In this document: positions 9,326 to 18,759 of the stretch, piece after piece
Position numbering within the stretch: the stretch's first letter is position 1
Layout: each line of letters opens with the position of its first letter
The notes under the pieces: generated by a model
What the model saw: only the letters and a program-made list of their open reading frames with translations
The model's database searches: none
What the model was told of the DNA's origin: nothing
From: Chara braunii
Taxonomy: Eukaryota > Streptophyta > Charophyceae > Charales > Characeae
Reading direction: 5' to 3'
NCBI GenBank assembly: GCA_003427395.1
Contig: BFEA01000077.1
Coordinates: 3,108,154-3,172,153 of the forward strand
Length of the DNA: 64,000 nucleotides
Translations under genes and position numbers: made by a program

Positions 9326-9366
9326 AAAAGTGACAAAAAAAAAAAAAAAAAAAAAAAAAAAGTGAC
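9326..9366 (+). mobile_element. Pure poly(A) insertion flanked by 9-bp direct repeat
   Basis: AAAAGTGAC at 9326-9334 is repeated at 9358-9366, with nothing but A between. The left repeat follows ATGTC and the right is followed by ACCACAAG. The leading A bases blur with the tail, so only GTGAC is unambiguous. The arrangement is the same as at 9083-9138. Confidence 0.5.
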
Positions 9367-10012
9367 ACCACAAGGGAAGTGCCAGACTCTGTAAAGGAAA
9401 TCCAACGTCTACAATAACCGCGGCTTTATAAAAAAAAAAAATGAAAGAAAAAAAAGGGGAAATGGCACACACAAACTTCGAAGGACGGATGTGGTAAACG
9501 GACGTTAGGCGATCAGGTGAAAAAAAAAAAGGGTAAAAAAAAGGGAGGGAGTGGATGATGCCCATGGCCATGGGTGTGTTTTGCAAACGGTGACTTGGGG
9601 AAACAATTCCAAGTGTTTTATTTCCCTCCCATTACTCCTGGGCCTACCCTAGCATTGCAGTTGCTACCCCCATCCTCTACTCCCATCTCTTCGCAAATAA
9701 AAATGCGCCCCCCTTCCCCCCCCCCGCCCCCTGGGCCGGCTGACAGACCAATTAGGCGTCTGTTGCTTTCACAGCTCCGTCCAACCCCTCTGGTCTTTTC
9801 CTTGTCTATTCCACACTCCCACCCACCCGCCCTTTGATTTCTGAGTCCCCTTATTTCTTCCCTCGTTGTCATCAAGGGGAAGCTTTTTTTAATGCATTTA
9901 TCAAAATGATGGTGGATGGATTACGGGATCATAAAAACCACAAGTAAGTTTCTCCGCCATGCTTGTCAGTTTCGCGCCCCACCGGTTCAGAAAGACTTTA
10001 TGCGGCGCCGAA

Positions 10013-10097
10013 GAAATCTGTTTTTTGTTTTTTTTTTTTGTTTTTTTTTGTTTTTTTTTTTTTGTTTTTGTTTTTGTTTCCCCCAAAGGAAATCTGT
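10013..10097 (-). mobile_element. T-rich (minus-strand poly(A)) insertion with 9-bp direct repeats
   Basis: GAAATCTGT occurs at 10013-10021 and 10089-10097. The 67 bp between are runs of T broken by single G, then CCCCAAAG. On the minus strand this reads as a short leader followed by an A-rich tail with spaced C. It is interpreted as a very short retroposed copy with target-site duplication. Confidence 0.55.
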
Positions 10098-10271
10098 ATT
10101 TAGGAGAAGAGGCTTAGACCCTTGAGTTGTTTAAAATATGAAAAAAAAGAGGCTGGGTCGATAAGCGATTCGTCGAGAGAAACAGCTCTCAGTCCACCTT
10201 ATAGGTCAAATTCATTTTTGGATTACTTTCTTTGGTGTGAAGTTGTGAACACCTCTCTTTCATTTCGCTTT

Positions 10272-10387
10272 GTCGGCGAGTGTGGATCTGCTCCGACACA
10301 GTCTCGGTTCGAAACTGAAAATACACCACACGTGGAGAGTTGTTGTCAGCGAGTGTGGATCTGCTCCAACACAGTCTCGGTTCTAAA
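10272..10387. repeat. Two copies of a 43-bp segment, 73 bp apart
   Basis: GAGTGTGGATCTGCTCC is present from about 10278 and about 10351 inside matching 43-bp segments that end CACAGTCTCGGTTC. The copies differ at three or so bases. The ending resembles a pol III B box (GGTTCGAAACT in copy 1, GGTTCTAAATA in copy 2), but no A box was seen, so I do not call a tRNA. Confidence 0.7.
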
Positions 10388-10454
10388 TAAGTACTGTTAT
10401 ACCGCGTCAAACGCAGGGACGCAGTGAAAAAAAAAAAAAAAAAAAAAAGTTGCG

Positions 10455-10772
10455 GGGACGCAGCCATTCGGGTGGTATGCTTTATGTTCTAGACACTAAG
10501 CTTGGCAAAGGTCTTATGAAGTGGGGGATGGGCGGCCTTCTGGATGGTAGCGTCCAAAGACAACACTCTCCCACACACCACAAGCAACCCTCTTCTCTCA
10601 CACGAGCACTCACAGCCGTGTTGGCTGAAGACATTGCTGATACCAGCTGGGAGGATCCTGCTCACAATCTCAGTTGGATGGTACCAAGAGTGCAACAGGC
10701 AGCGGTGGGGATTGAACCCACAAAGTCCTGATGCCACTCGTGTGCCTACCCAATTGAGCTAGGACGCTGGAT
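10455..10772 (-). mobile_element. SINE-like element with tRNA-derived head (copy a)
   Basis: On the minus strand the head at 10770-10700 reads TAGCTCAATTGGGTAGGC (A box) and ends in GGGTTCAATCCC (B box), so a pol III promoter is present. The body runs to lower coordinates through an ACTCTCCCACACACCAC stretch also found in the copies at 11.4 and 50.4 kb. No tail or target-site duplication was identified. A direct repeat GGGACGCAG flanks a poly(A) tract just beyond (10416-10463). Confidence 0.6.
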
Positions 10773-10798
10773 GGATCTCAGACTCTTTGATCGCAGGA

Positions 10799-10799
10799 G

Positions 10800-10838
<39 letters not shown>

Positions 10839-10867
10839 AAAAAAAAAAAAAATAATAATAATAATAA
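10799..10867. repeat. Long poly(A) tract ending in AAT repeats
   Basis: More than 50 consecutive bases are A with rare T, followed by five AAT units to about 10867. It looks like a retroposon tail read on the plus strand, but the element it belonged to is not clear; the sequence just upstream is the 5' end of the minus-strand SINE copy a. Confidence 0.85.
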
Positions 10868-11125
10868 ATGAAAAACGGATAGCAAGCTACTGAGGGCTGT
10901 GCCACCCCACACGCGGCCAGGAAAAAGGGCATTTCAAGATCTAAACTACTAGCAGTGTATCTACCTGTGTTCTACCAGACGATTCATGCTCATGTTGCAC
11001 AGCTGCTGAGTAGTGGAGCAAGGGCCTGAATCTCCACAGCTCTCGGGGCAAAGGTAAATTTAAAGCGTTTTTTCTTCTTTTTTTTTTCTTTCCGAAAGTC
11101 GATACGTTTTGTTTTTTCTTTTCAG

Positions 11126-11696
11126 TTCCGTTCTAGATTTTTTTTTTTTTTTTTTTTTAAACTACGCTATATTCTTCTCTCAAATCTTTTCATCATCTTT
11201 CAAATTGTTTCAATTCACCTTCACTATCTACCTACCACTACTCCTAAGGCTTAGACAGGGGACCCCTGCAAACATAGCTTTGTTGTCTCCCTCCAGCCAT
11301 CAGAGGGGATGCATGTTGCCCCCCGCCCCAACCATGGTGGGGGTCAAGGATGGGGTGGGGCCGCCGGTGGGGGTCCGGCTAACGCAAAGACCGAGCATTT
11401 TGCCAGTAGCTGCGCCTCCCTTTTCATAGTCCCCCACCCCCAACCGAGTAACGGCAGTGTCTAGGGCCAACACTCTCCCACACACCACACACAACCCACT
11501 CACACTCACACTCACACTCACACCCGTGTTGGCCAAGGACCCTGCTATTACCGATCAGAGGTATCAAGCGGACTATCACTGCTGGTTGGCACTAAGTGCG
11601 CCGCAGGCGGTTGTGGGGCTCGAACCCACAACCTCCTGAATGCCACTTGCGTGCCTAACCAACTGAGCTAGGCCGCTGGATTTCCGTTCTAGATTT
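11126..11696 (-). mobile_element. tRNA-derived SINE (copy b) with perfect 15-bp target-site duplication
   Basis: TTCCGTTCTAGATTT occurs at 11126-11140 and 11682-11696. Between them, read on the minus strand, are a tRNA-like head (11680-11608), a body of about 430 bp and a poly(A) tail (T run 11141-11158). The head has the A box TAGCTCAGTTGG and a B box in a perfect 7-bp T-arm (GTGGG, loop TTCGAGC, CCCAC). The body carries a CACTC/ACACTC-rich section. It is homologous over its length to the copy at 50,119-50,585. All hallmarks of LINE-mobilised SINE insertion are visible. Confidence 0.9.
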
Positions 11697-12245
11697 CTTT
11701 ACTTGGGCGTAGTAAACAGCAGAACATAAAAAAAAAAAAAAAAAACCGCAGAATGCTTAGATACTGTACTTCTAGAAGAGAAAAAAAAACAAAAGCGAAA
11801 TGACCTAGACACAAATCGCCCGCCCCCAGCTTGCATCGTGAAAAAACTCTACCTCTCAAAAGGGAAACAATGGACGGCGCCCTATATTAAACTGCAACGA
11901 CCTTGACAAGATAACCTGCACTACAACCGGTCTTAGGGACGACTGCGACCGGACCCTATTTTCTGCTGTCGGAGACCCCAAAAGAACCCGTCCTAGCGAA
12001 GTTGTACTGCATGACCTTACCGAAAATAGAAAGAAATGAAACGACGAAAATGGAACCCACACAAGCGCAGCGTCCTGGCTGCGAAATAACTCTATAATCT
12101 ACAAATAAATATATAAAAAAAATGCATACTAGTTCAAGTTTATTTACAAATTGATAAATTGATATAATAAACAATACAATAGAAAAAAAACAACAACAAT
12201 AAAAACAGTATTTAATATTTTTGAGGGGACTCTCAGAAATTGGAG

Positions 12246-12730
12246 TCCCCAGCCTGCACCTCTTCTTCCTTGTCAAGTGCTTATCAAAGCAGAAAATTTA
12301 AAGGAACGGAGAATTATCCAAATGGAGAGTATAGGTAGAGCAATAACTTTCAAAAAGTTGGTTTCCAAGAGTTTGTCAACTCTTTTTTTTTTTTATGTTT
12401 TTTTTTTTTGGTCGACTCTTCCCCCTACCTTCTCATTTTCAAATGGAATGTTGTCCCCTAGCCTGCACACTCTTCAATTTGAAAGTGGAGAGCCTGCGGT
12501 TGGAGTTCCCGACAAGCCTCCTTTTGAAGGGTCGGCCGCAGGTTGGCACTGTTCTTCTCTGCGTCATCAAGTGCATATCAAAGCAGGGAGGCAAAAAAAA
12601 AGCATCGGAGAGTTGTCGGAATGAAGAGTAGGTGGAGCAACGAGTGTAAAAAGTTGGTCTCGGAGAGTCTGACGGTTCTTCGCCTACCCTCCATTTGTGA
12701 ATGGAAATGTCAAGTGGTGGGGAGAGAGAC
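12246..12730. repeat. Two diverged tandem copies of a roughly 300-bp unit
   Basis: The phrase CAAGTGCTTATCAAAGCAG (from about 12274) recurs as CAAGTGCATATCAAAGCAG (from about 12568). Downstream segments also align: AAAAAGTTGGTTTCCAAGAG against AAAAAGTTGGTCTCGGAGAG, then CCTACC with TTTTCAAATGG against TTTGTGAATGG. Copy 1 carries a poly(T) insertion at 12385-12410 that copy 2 lacks. The unit abuts the assembly gap, so more copies may follow. Confidence 0.7.
12375..12420 (-). mobile_element. Poly(T) insertion with 10-bp repeat and an empty-site paralog nearby
   Basis: GTCAACTCTT (12375-12384) and GTCGACTCTT (12411-12420) flank a 26-bp T-rich insert. The second copy of the surrounding tandem unit (about 12668-12690) has one uninterrupted version of the same site. 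That supports real insertion into copy 1 with a target-site duplication. Confidence 0.65.
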
Positions 12731-12765
12731 CCATAAGCGTGAAAAGATTAGCAAAGCTGCAGAGG

Positions 12766-13415
12766 NNNNNNNNNNNNNNNNNNNNNNNNNNNNNNNNNNN
12801 NNNNNNNNNNNNNNNNNNNNNNNNNNNNNNNNNNNNNNNNNNNNNNNNNNNNNNNNNNNNNNNNNNNNNNNNNNNNNNNNNNNNNNNNNNNNNNNNNNNN
12901 NNNNNNNNNNNNNNNNNNNNNNNNNNNNNNNNNNNNNNNNNNNNNNNNNNNNNNNNNNNNNNNNNNNNNNNNNNNNNNNNNNNNNNNNNNNNNNNNNNNN
13001 NNNNNNNNNNNNNNNNNNNNNNNNNNNNNNNNNNNNNNNNNNNNNNNNNNNNNNNNNNNNNNNNNNNNNNNNNNNNNNNNNNNNNNNNNNNNNNNNNNNN
13101 NNNNNNNNNNNNNNNNNNNNNNNNNNNNNNNNNNNNNNNNNNNNNNNNNNNNNNNNNNNNNNNNNNNNNNNNNNNNNNNNNNNNNNNNNNNNNNNNNNNN
13201 NNNNNNNNNNNNNNNNNNNNNNNNNNNNNNNNNNNNNNNNNNNNNNNNNNNNNNNNNNNNNNNNNNNNNNNNNNNNNNNNNNNNNNNNNNNNNNNNNNNN
13301 NNNNNNNNNNNNNNNNNNNNNNNNNNNNNNNNNNNNNNNNNNNNNNNNNNNNNNNNNNNNNNNNNNNNNNNNNNNNNNNNNNNNNNNNNNNNNNNNNNNN
13401 NNNNNNNNNNNNNNN
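12766..13415. other. Assembly gap (650 N)
   Basis: 650 unknown bases. The right edge continues as a pure T run of 61 bases (13416-13476), so the gap is probably a collapsed homopolymer or retroposon-tail region. Nothing can be said about its content. Confidence 1.
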
Positions 13416-13480
<65 letters not shown>

Positions 13481-13601
13481 GGGTGAGGTAAGGTATGTTG
13501 ATTTTTTCCTTCTCCACGAGACCTAGGTTTGAGAGAAGGGGGGCATGTGGTACACGGTGGGAATGATAAAAAGGTTTTGTCAGTTGTCTTTTTCCCCACA
13601 G

Positions 13602-13695
13602 ATATGGTGGGAAGAGGTAGCGACCACCTGGACGCGCCTCCATGTAGGATTCAGTCCAAGATGTAGAAGAATGGTCCACGGAAGAGGGTGCCACG
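13602..13695 (+). CDS. Exon-like 94-bp segment with strong splice sites
   Basis: A pyrimidine-rich tract ending TGTCTTTTTCCCCACAG precedes 13602, and a donor CACG/GTAAGTGA follows 13695. One of three frames is open across all 94 bp (31 codons, starting IWWEEVATTW); the other two have stops. This is what an internal exon looks like, standing between an assembly gap and a LINE. The encoded peptide was not recognised, and chance splice-like signals are possible. Confidence 0.35.
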
Positions 13696-14665
13696 GTAAG
13701 TGAATTTTTAGCCAAAGCCAAGGTGAGAGCAAGAAAAATAACTGTTTCTCAGATCTTTTTTTTTCTTTTCTCCTTTTTTTTTTTTTTTTGTTGCAAAATG
13801 TGGCTGAGCGACACAGGCTGGAAAACGGGTCCAGCGTCCCTTACAAGGTACAAGAGAAAGTTGGCATTAAGCAGAGTCTGCTGATGTTCATAGGGGAGGG
13901 GACCTGAGGGGAGGCACAGGGATTGGTCCTGTTGGCATGGTCCCTGATGCTACCGGCTGTCCCCTAGCCGGTATCGCCCACCTGCAGGTCGGGAGCAGCC
14001 CCCGCATGTTCTCTCGTGAACACGGTTCTGGCTGCTACGGGGTTCCCTGTATGCCTACAAGTAGGAGTAGTGGTAGGTAGGTAGTGTGAGGTGAAATTGA
14101 GAGAAGAATATAGCTTTTATAAAAAAAGGTACAAGAGCATAATAAGGTATTACAATCAGTTCAAGTGGGCCAGAAACCACCTCTTCAGTCCCATATGGAC
14201 TGCCAGATCCGCCTTCCATTTTTCAGTGATTCTGGTCCCTATAGATATCCTTGAGAATTAATGCGACTAATCAGCCACTTCATCCCACCTACCAAACCAT
14301 TGCAGTTCTACCAATGCCCTATCTGAAGGGGGAAAGAGTTCTGGAAATTCCTCAGCTTTCCTAAGAGAACCCCCTGGTTTAGAAGCAAACCAGGAATCAA
14401 ACATCAACTTATAGTCCCTTTTGAGTGAGAGGCAACTCGGATCCTTTTTCACCTGCCCATTCCACTTTCCCAACCTTTCTCTATTTCAAATCCCCAAGCC
14501 AGTCCAATTCAAATTTCAAGATGCCTTTTTTAATATCAGATTTTTGTTGAAAGGAATTGAGTTTGATTTTGGTATTAGCCCATTGAGCCCTTATCTCTGT
14601 TTCTACAAACTGAATGATCATATTCGATAGTTCTTTTCCTTCGATCCTCACTTCTTCCATAACCC

Positions 14666-15050
14666 TTACACATCATTTATACGACAAGGCCCAAAGTATG
14701 GCCTTCCCAAATAGTAAAGGTTTTGTTGAAAATTTGTCAGTTTTATCAATGCAGGATTCCAATATCCTATGAGGATTGCTCTCCATTCCCATGGCCAGTC
14801 TAACCCAGTGAGCCCCCTCCATATGCTTGTCCCATCTTCTCCACGTGAGAATTGAGCCTGGACACTGCGCGAATATATGTTCAATAGTTTCTTTGTGTTT
14901 GCGTGAAGCACATGTCTTGATACAAAATTGACACCAAGGTGTTCCTTTACCTTTTTGTTCTAGAGTTGTGTGATCTATCAACCAATCATTGGTGGGTAAG
15001 CACCTATGTATTATTTGTCATTGCAGAGAGGCAAACTTCACTGGTGTCTC
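14666..15050 (-). pseudogene. LINE A RT-associated zinc domain
   Basis: The stretch contains RCLPTNDWLIDHTTLEQKGK, WCQFC, and then ETIEHIFAQCPG, the C..C..H..C arrangement of the zinc-binding domain found at the C-terminus of plant LINE reverse transcriptases. LINE B has the matching ETIEHIFMQCPE and LINE D ATLEHCLLACPT. A stop just before the motif near 15020 breaks the frame. Confidence 0.8.
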
Positions 15051-15694
15051 TGTAATTTGTTTAAACCATCGTATGGGTATGAGAATGTCATTATTGATAT
15101 TAAGATGCCTGGCCCATTGGTCTTGAATCGTAGCAGGGATATGAACCCTCGGTCTCAGTAGGCAATAAGTGGCTCTGACTGTAAGAAAGTGCAACATTTT
15201 AGGCCTTCCTTTTTTATTAATTTGACATCTCCATTCGTCCGGGTCTATAGGAAGTTTTGGGATCGGTATTTCAGGGAAGTATGCACACCATCTGTTGGAT
15301 GGGGGGATCAACAAAACTCTGATCGTAGACAAGGTGGATTTTGGGGAAAAAATCCACCTTATCAAGATCATATCTAGTTAACGTGAAATCTCTTTTTATT
15401 CGTAAAGTATTGACCATAACCCCATCTCGATGCATGCATACTACCTGTCCTACAATCTTTTGACTAGTGTGGTCAAAACCAGCTACCCAATCCGATTCTT
15501 GCAAAACTGACCTTTTTTAAAAGTGATAACGACCAGGCCAAGGGAATAGAAGAAGTGATTTGTTCGAGAGATTCAGTGAGATGGTGTTCATAACGTAGAT
15601 CAGTTTTCAATTGATTTGCTGATATCCATCCTTTTGATATTGGGTCCCATAGATCTTTGATTCTTACTATGCCCCTTTTCACCCAAGTAGTCAA
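15051..15694 (-). pseudogene. LINE A region between RT and zinc domain
   Basis: Three overlapping open pieces in different frames (15694-15473, 15504-15271, 15371-15018) cover a conserved segment. Landmarks are DWVAGFDHTSQKIVGQVVC and LPIDPDEWRCQI. The first aligns with LINE D at 55.4 kb and the second with LPFDPGEWEWPG at 53.9 kb. This allowed the two halves of LINE D to be recognised as one element. Confidence 0.65.
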
Positions 15695-15699
15695 AGGTA

Positions 15700-16400
15700 A
15701 AGAAGAACTATTAAAGATACATATATGTTGACTTGTTATCCACTTATTACCGAAAAGATGTTGGCGTAAAACTTCTTCATATCTTGATGGGAAAGGTTTA
15801 TCAGGTAGTGACGATTTTCTTCATGATTTTAACAAGGAGGTCCAAAAATTGTCTAAAATCAAATCTTTTCTGGATTCACCTCTTATTCCTTATTCTTGTG
15901 ATGAGGAATTGTTGTGTGGGGTACTCCAATACCTATCTTCCAACCATGCAAGGGGATGTATATTCACCGTAGAGAAGGGGGCGAGTCTTTTGATTTGTTC
16001 TAGAGCCGAGGAGAGCCATGATACCTCTATTTCAAAAATTAACTTTTTAACCCATTGGAGCGACAAGGCTTGACTCTAAAGATCTGAGTCTAAAAGACCT
16101 AATCCCCCTTTTAACTTTGGTTGTATAATAGTAAGCCAAGCTACCCTTAGAATTACTGTAGGTGCCTCGTGGTCTCCTCTTCAAAGAAAGGATGTTATTA
16201 ACTTCTTTAAGGTTTTGGTTGCGGTTTTTCCAAGTGATCAGATCGCTGATTTATACCATATAGATGCTAGCACAACATTGTCAATAAGTAATAATCTACC
16301 AGAGATTGATGTGTGCATATTTTTCCATTGGTTCATTTGATCCCGTGTCCGACGAGAGATTTGTTCATCATTGATTGATGGTTACCTTGAGCAGTGAGGG
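15700..16400 (-). pseudogene. LINE A RT thumb/connection, heavily broken
   Basis: The region lies between the RT palm and the DWVAGF segment. Only short open pieces remain on either strand, none with a clear motif. By position it should encode the RT thumb and the following connection. It is assigned to the LINE because matching sequence lies on both sides. Confidence 0.45.
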
Positions 16401-16406
16401 AGACCC

Positions 16407-16903
16407 CTAACACTTGGATGGTGCCTCAAGTGGTAACCATTTAATCTTAGGTATTTCCACGGGTCTAATCCCATTTGAGTGAATCCACCAACCTTGTGTC
16501 TTACTTCCCCAGTTAACTACCATGTCTGATACCATAGGAAACTTATCCATGAGTGATTTATTTTTTTCCATATTTCCTTGTGAAGCTTCCAGTATTGTCG
16601 TGAGGTCATCTGGGAACATAGAACTAATGACAATCGCTTCCTCAGGTATCCCTGCAATTCGTAGACAATGAAGGTTTTGGTTAGATCTTAGATTGACTGC
16701 TCGTGTTACCATTGTTACGAGAAAAAAGAATGGTGCTAGGGGGTCCCCTTGACGTATTGATCTTTGAAGTTTGATTTCAGGGGAGAGAAGATCATTCACT
16801 TGAATCCTGGTTGTTGCATTGGAGTGTAGAACGCTGACCCATTGACGAAATAAAGGTCCAAAATTAATTTTCACCAAGAAAGTATTTAAAGACCATCTAG
16901 AAG
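16407..16903 (-). pseudogene. LINE A reverse transcriptase palm
   Basis: VKINFGPLFRQWVSVLHSNA leads to SIRQGDPLAPFFF, the conserved RQGDPLSP-like block. Further on, MFPDDLTTIL stands at the FADD catalytic box (16602-16619): both Asp are kept, while Ala is Pro. NWGSKTQGWW follows. The first Asp motif (the IDFEKAYD type) lies beyond the 5' truncation at about 16903. RT primes cDNA synthesis on nicked target DNA in LINE retrotransposition. Confidence 0.85.
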
Positions 16904-17552
16904 CACCTTGCCTCGACGCTGCGGAGGGGCGACCCTATGCGCCCTTAATTTGTTGTCTGCTCAATACTAACACCACTGTTTTACGTCCCAAATTGGTTAA
17001 TATTACTTGATAAGGAGAAAGACGTTCGGGCCACAGGGTAGGCAGTCACTCCCTAATGCTCTCACAACAACACTTACTATTCAGCAGGGGGACGACTTAG
17101 AGTGAGACCCTTGACATTTGATGAACTTTATGTGGCGCACTAAGAGACATGGAAGATGATAAGACCTGTTGTTGTCTGTGGTAGGCTCTCCGCAGCAGTT
17201 GCGGAGGAAAGAAGGGGAGGGGGAAGGGGAAACTCATTTCCCTTTGTTTTTTGTATGAATATTTTGTCAGATAGCCGGCTGAACTCCTTTCCATAGGAGT
17301 TCTGGATCTAAATCAAGGAGTTTTAATCCCTAGACCTGTTGTTGTCTGTGTTACGCTCTCAGGAGGAGTTGTGGAGGAAAGTAGAGGGCGGGGGCGAAAA
17401 AGCGGGGACGGGGGGGAAGGGGGAGGGGTATGTTATTCGTGCAGGGGGTAATGTCCTTAATATATCAAAAAGAAAGGGGACAAGGATGATACAGAGAATT
17501 ACCAAACTATCACAACCCTCCTTTTTGTCCCTACGATGGGTAAGACTTGGGG
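16904..17552. repeat. Non-coding region with a two-copy direct repeat
   Basis: GACCTGTTGTTGTCTGTG occurs at 17163 and 17333 (period 170), each followed by a CTC-rich, then GTTG(C/T)GGAGGAAAG, then G-rich stretch. The remainder is unremarkable. No supported gene. Confidence 0.65.
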
Positions 17553-17760
17553 TTTTGGGGTAACTTCAGTAGAGTCACAAAAACGAGTTATAATTGCACT
17601 ATGGGGCAAGATACAGTTTGCAATTGCACTTCGGGCACCCTACCGGGCCAGAAACCTGGGTTGTATACATTGCCCAAACTGCAATTCGAAACTGTATCTT
17701 AGCCCATAGTGCAATTGCAACTCATTTTTGTGACTCCCGTGTAGTTTCCCCCCCAAAAAA
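17553..17760. mobile_element. Foldback MITE, about 208 bp
   Basis: The two halves are imperfect inverted copies. The left begins TTTTGGGGTAACTTCAGTAG and AGTCACAAAAACGAGTT; the right, read in reverse, gives TTTTTTGGGGGGGAAACTAC and AGTCACAAAAATGAGTT. Shared internal landmarks are AATTGCACTATGGG and AAGATACAGTTT. Related pieces lie at 30,156-30,240 (left half), 36,194-36,262 (right half) and about 47,125-47,285. There is no coding capacity, so it would depend on a transposase elsewhere. A target-site duplication could not be fixed because the ends are homopolymeric. Confidence 0.8.
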
Positions 17761-17851
17761 AGAAAGGATGGTGGGGGGCTGATCTGTGCATGGAATAATA
17801 TCCATGACAGTGTTGCATACCCTGATGGCCGGCACCCCTTGACTGGTCGGA

Positions 17852-17883
17852 TGCCGACCAGCCGACCGGTCGGCTGGTCGGCA
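17852..17883. repeat. Perfect 32-bp palindrome
   Basis: Arms TGCCGACCAGCCGACC and GGTCGGCTGGTCGGCA meet with no loop and no mismatch. The same GACCAG/CTGGTC words recur nearby at 18,332-18,357, where a 10-bp-armed inverted repeat (GCCGACCAGT) has a 7-bp spacer. The two sites are about 480 bp apart with a C-rich block between them. Confidence 0.9.
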
Positions 17884-17978
17884 CCTACTGGTCGGGGGTT
17901 GTTCGCACAAAAAAATAAAATAAAATAATTAAATAAATAAATAAAAATATGTATATATACACATATATTTTTGTTTTG

Positions 17979-18205
17979 GGTCCAGAACCCCCAATACCTA
18001 CACCAACACCCCTATACCCGCTCCCTATACCCCCATACACCCCCCCAAAACCCCCAAACCGCCTTCCAACACCCTCATAGCCCCCCTAATACCCCTTATA
18101 CCAATTTGAGTATAATTTTACTTCGATATTAAAGACAAAAAAAGAGATTGCCTGTGAGAAATTCCTAGCGCCCTATACCCCACTATACCCCCCCCCAACT
18201 CCCCC
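17979..18205. repeat. C-rich degenerate CCCTATA-like tracts
   Basis: Two tracts (about 17979-18105 and 18169-18205) consist of short C runs separated by A/T-containing triplets, with repeated CCCTATACCCC. They recall degraded telomere-type or G-quadruplex/i-motif repeats. There is no exact period. Confidence 0.6.
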
Positions 18206-18759
18206 GTGCCCCCCGCAATCCCCAAAAGTTTCTCAGTGGATTTAAGCTATACTCAGCAAGCGCAATACAACCCCCAACTCATATTTGAAAAAACATCAGT
18301 GGATGACTGTTTTCTGAGTGGTTGGCAGACGGCCGACCAGTCGGCCCAACTGGTCGGCTGCAAAACGGTCGGTGGTTGGGGTGAACGGTGGCACGTGCTT
18401 CAGTAGACAAGGTGGCAAGGAGGATATAAAGAATTATTATTCTATCAGCCTTCTTACGCTCCCCTACACGATGTTTGCAAGTGCTTCAGTAATAAATATT
18501 ATCCTGTATGGGCCTCGTTGCCTTGCCTACCTTGGCCAGTCGAGGCTCATATGCACAATGGGAATATTGACGATGATGATTTTTTTTGCTTTCAATGCTT
18601 TGTTCTTTATCATTTTCCCTAACCTTATCATTTTTTTATTTTTATTTTTAGTTTTTTTTTTTTTTTTTTTACACATACTCACGAGACCCTCATCCTACCA
18701 CCTCTCTCGATGTATCTCCTGGCGCAGCCCCACTCCTTTTCTATGTTACCTCATGCGAG

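Larger units (their letters stand above)
13755..16903 (-). mobile_element. LINE A, 5'-truncated, degenerate
   Basis: Read on the minus strand it starts within the reverse transcriptase (about 16903), passes through the RT C-terminal region, the RT-associated zinc domain (about 15000-14850) and a 3' UTR, and ends with a tail motif (GGGACGCTGGACCCG, 13840 to about 13826) followed by an A-rich tail (T run 13755-13790). RT, linker and zinc domain align by eye with LINE D (53-60 kb) and LINE B (18.8-20.0 kb), so all three are one family. Several stops and frameshifts interrupt it. The 5' end stops abruptly, as usual for incomplete LINE reverse transcription. Confidence 0.85.

Noticed and set aside
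10700-10770. Possible functional tRNA gene
   Set aside because: A and B boxes are present but no acceptor stem pairing or anticodon arm could be formed, and the unit continues into a SINE body.
12543-13721. Long open frames spanning the gap
   Set aside because: They exist only because unknown bases and the poly(T) run carry no stops.
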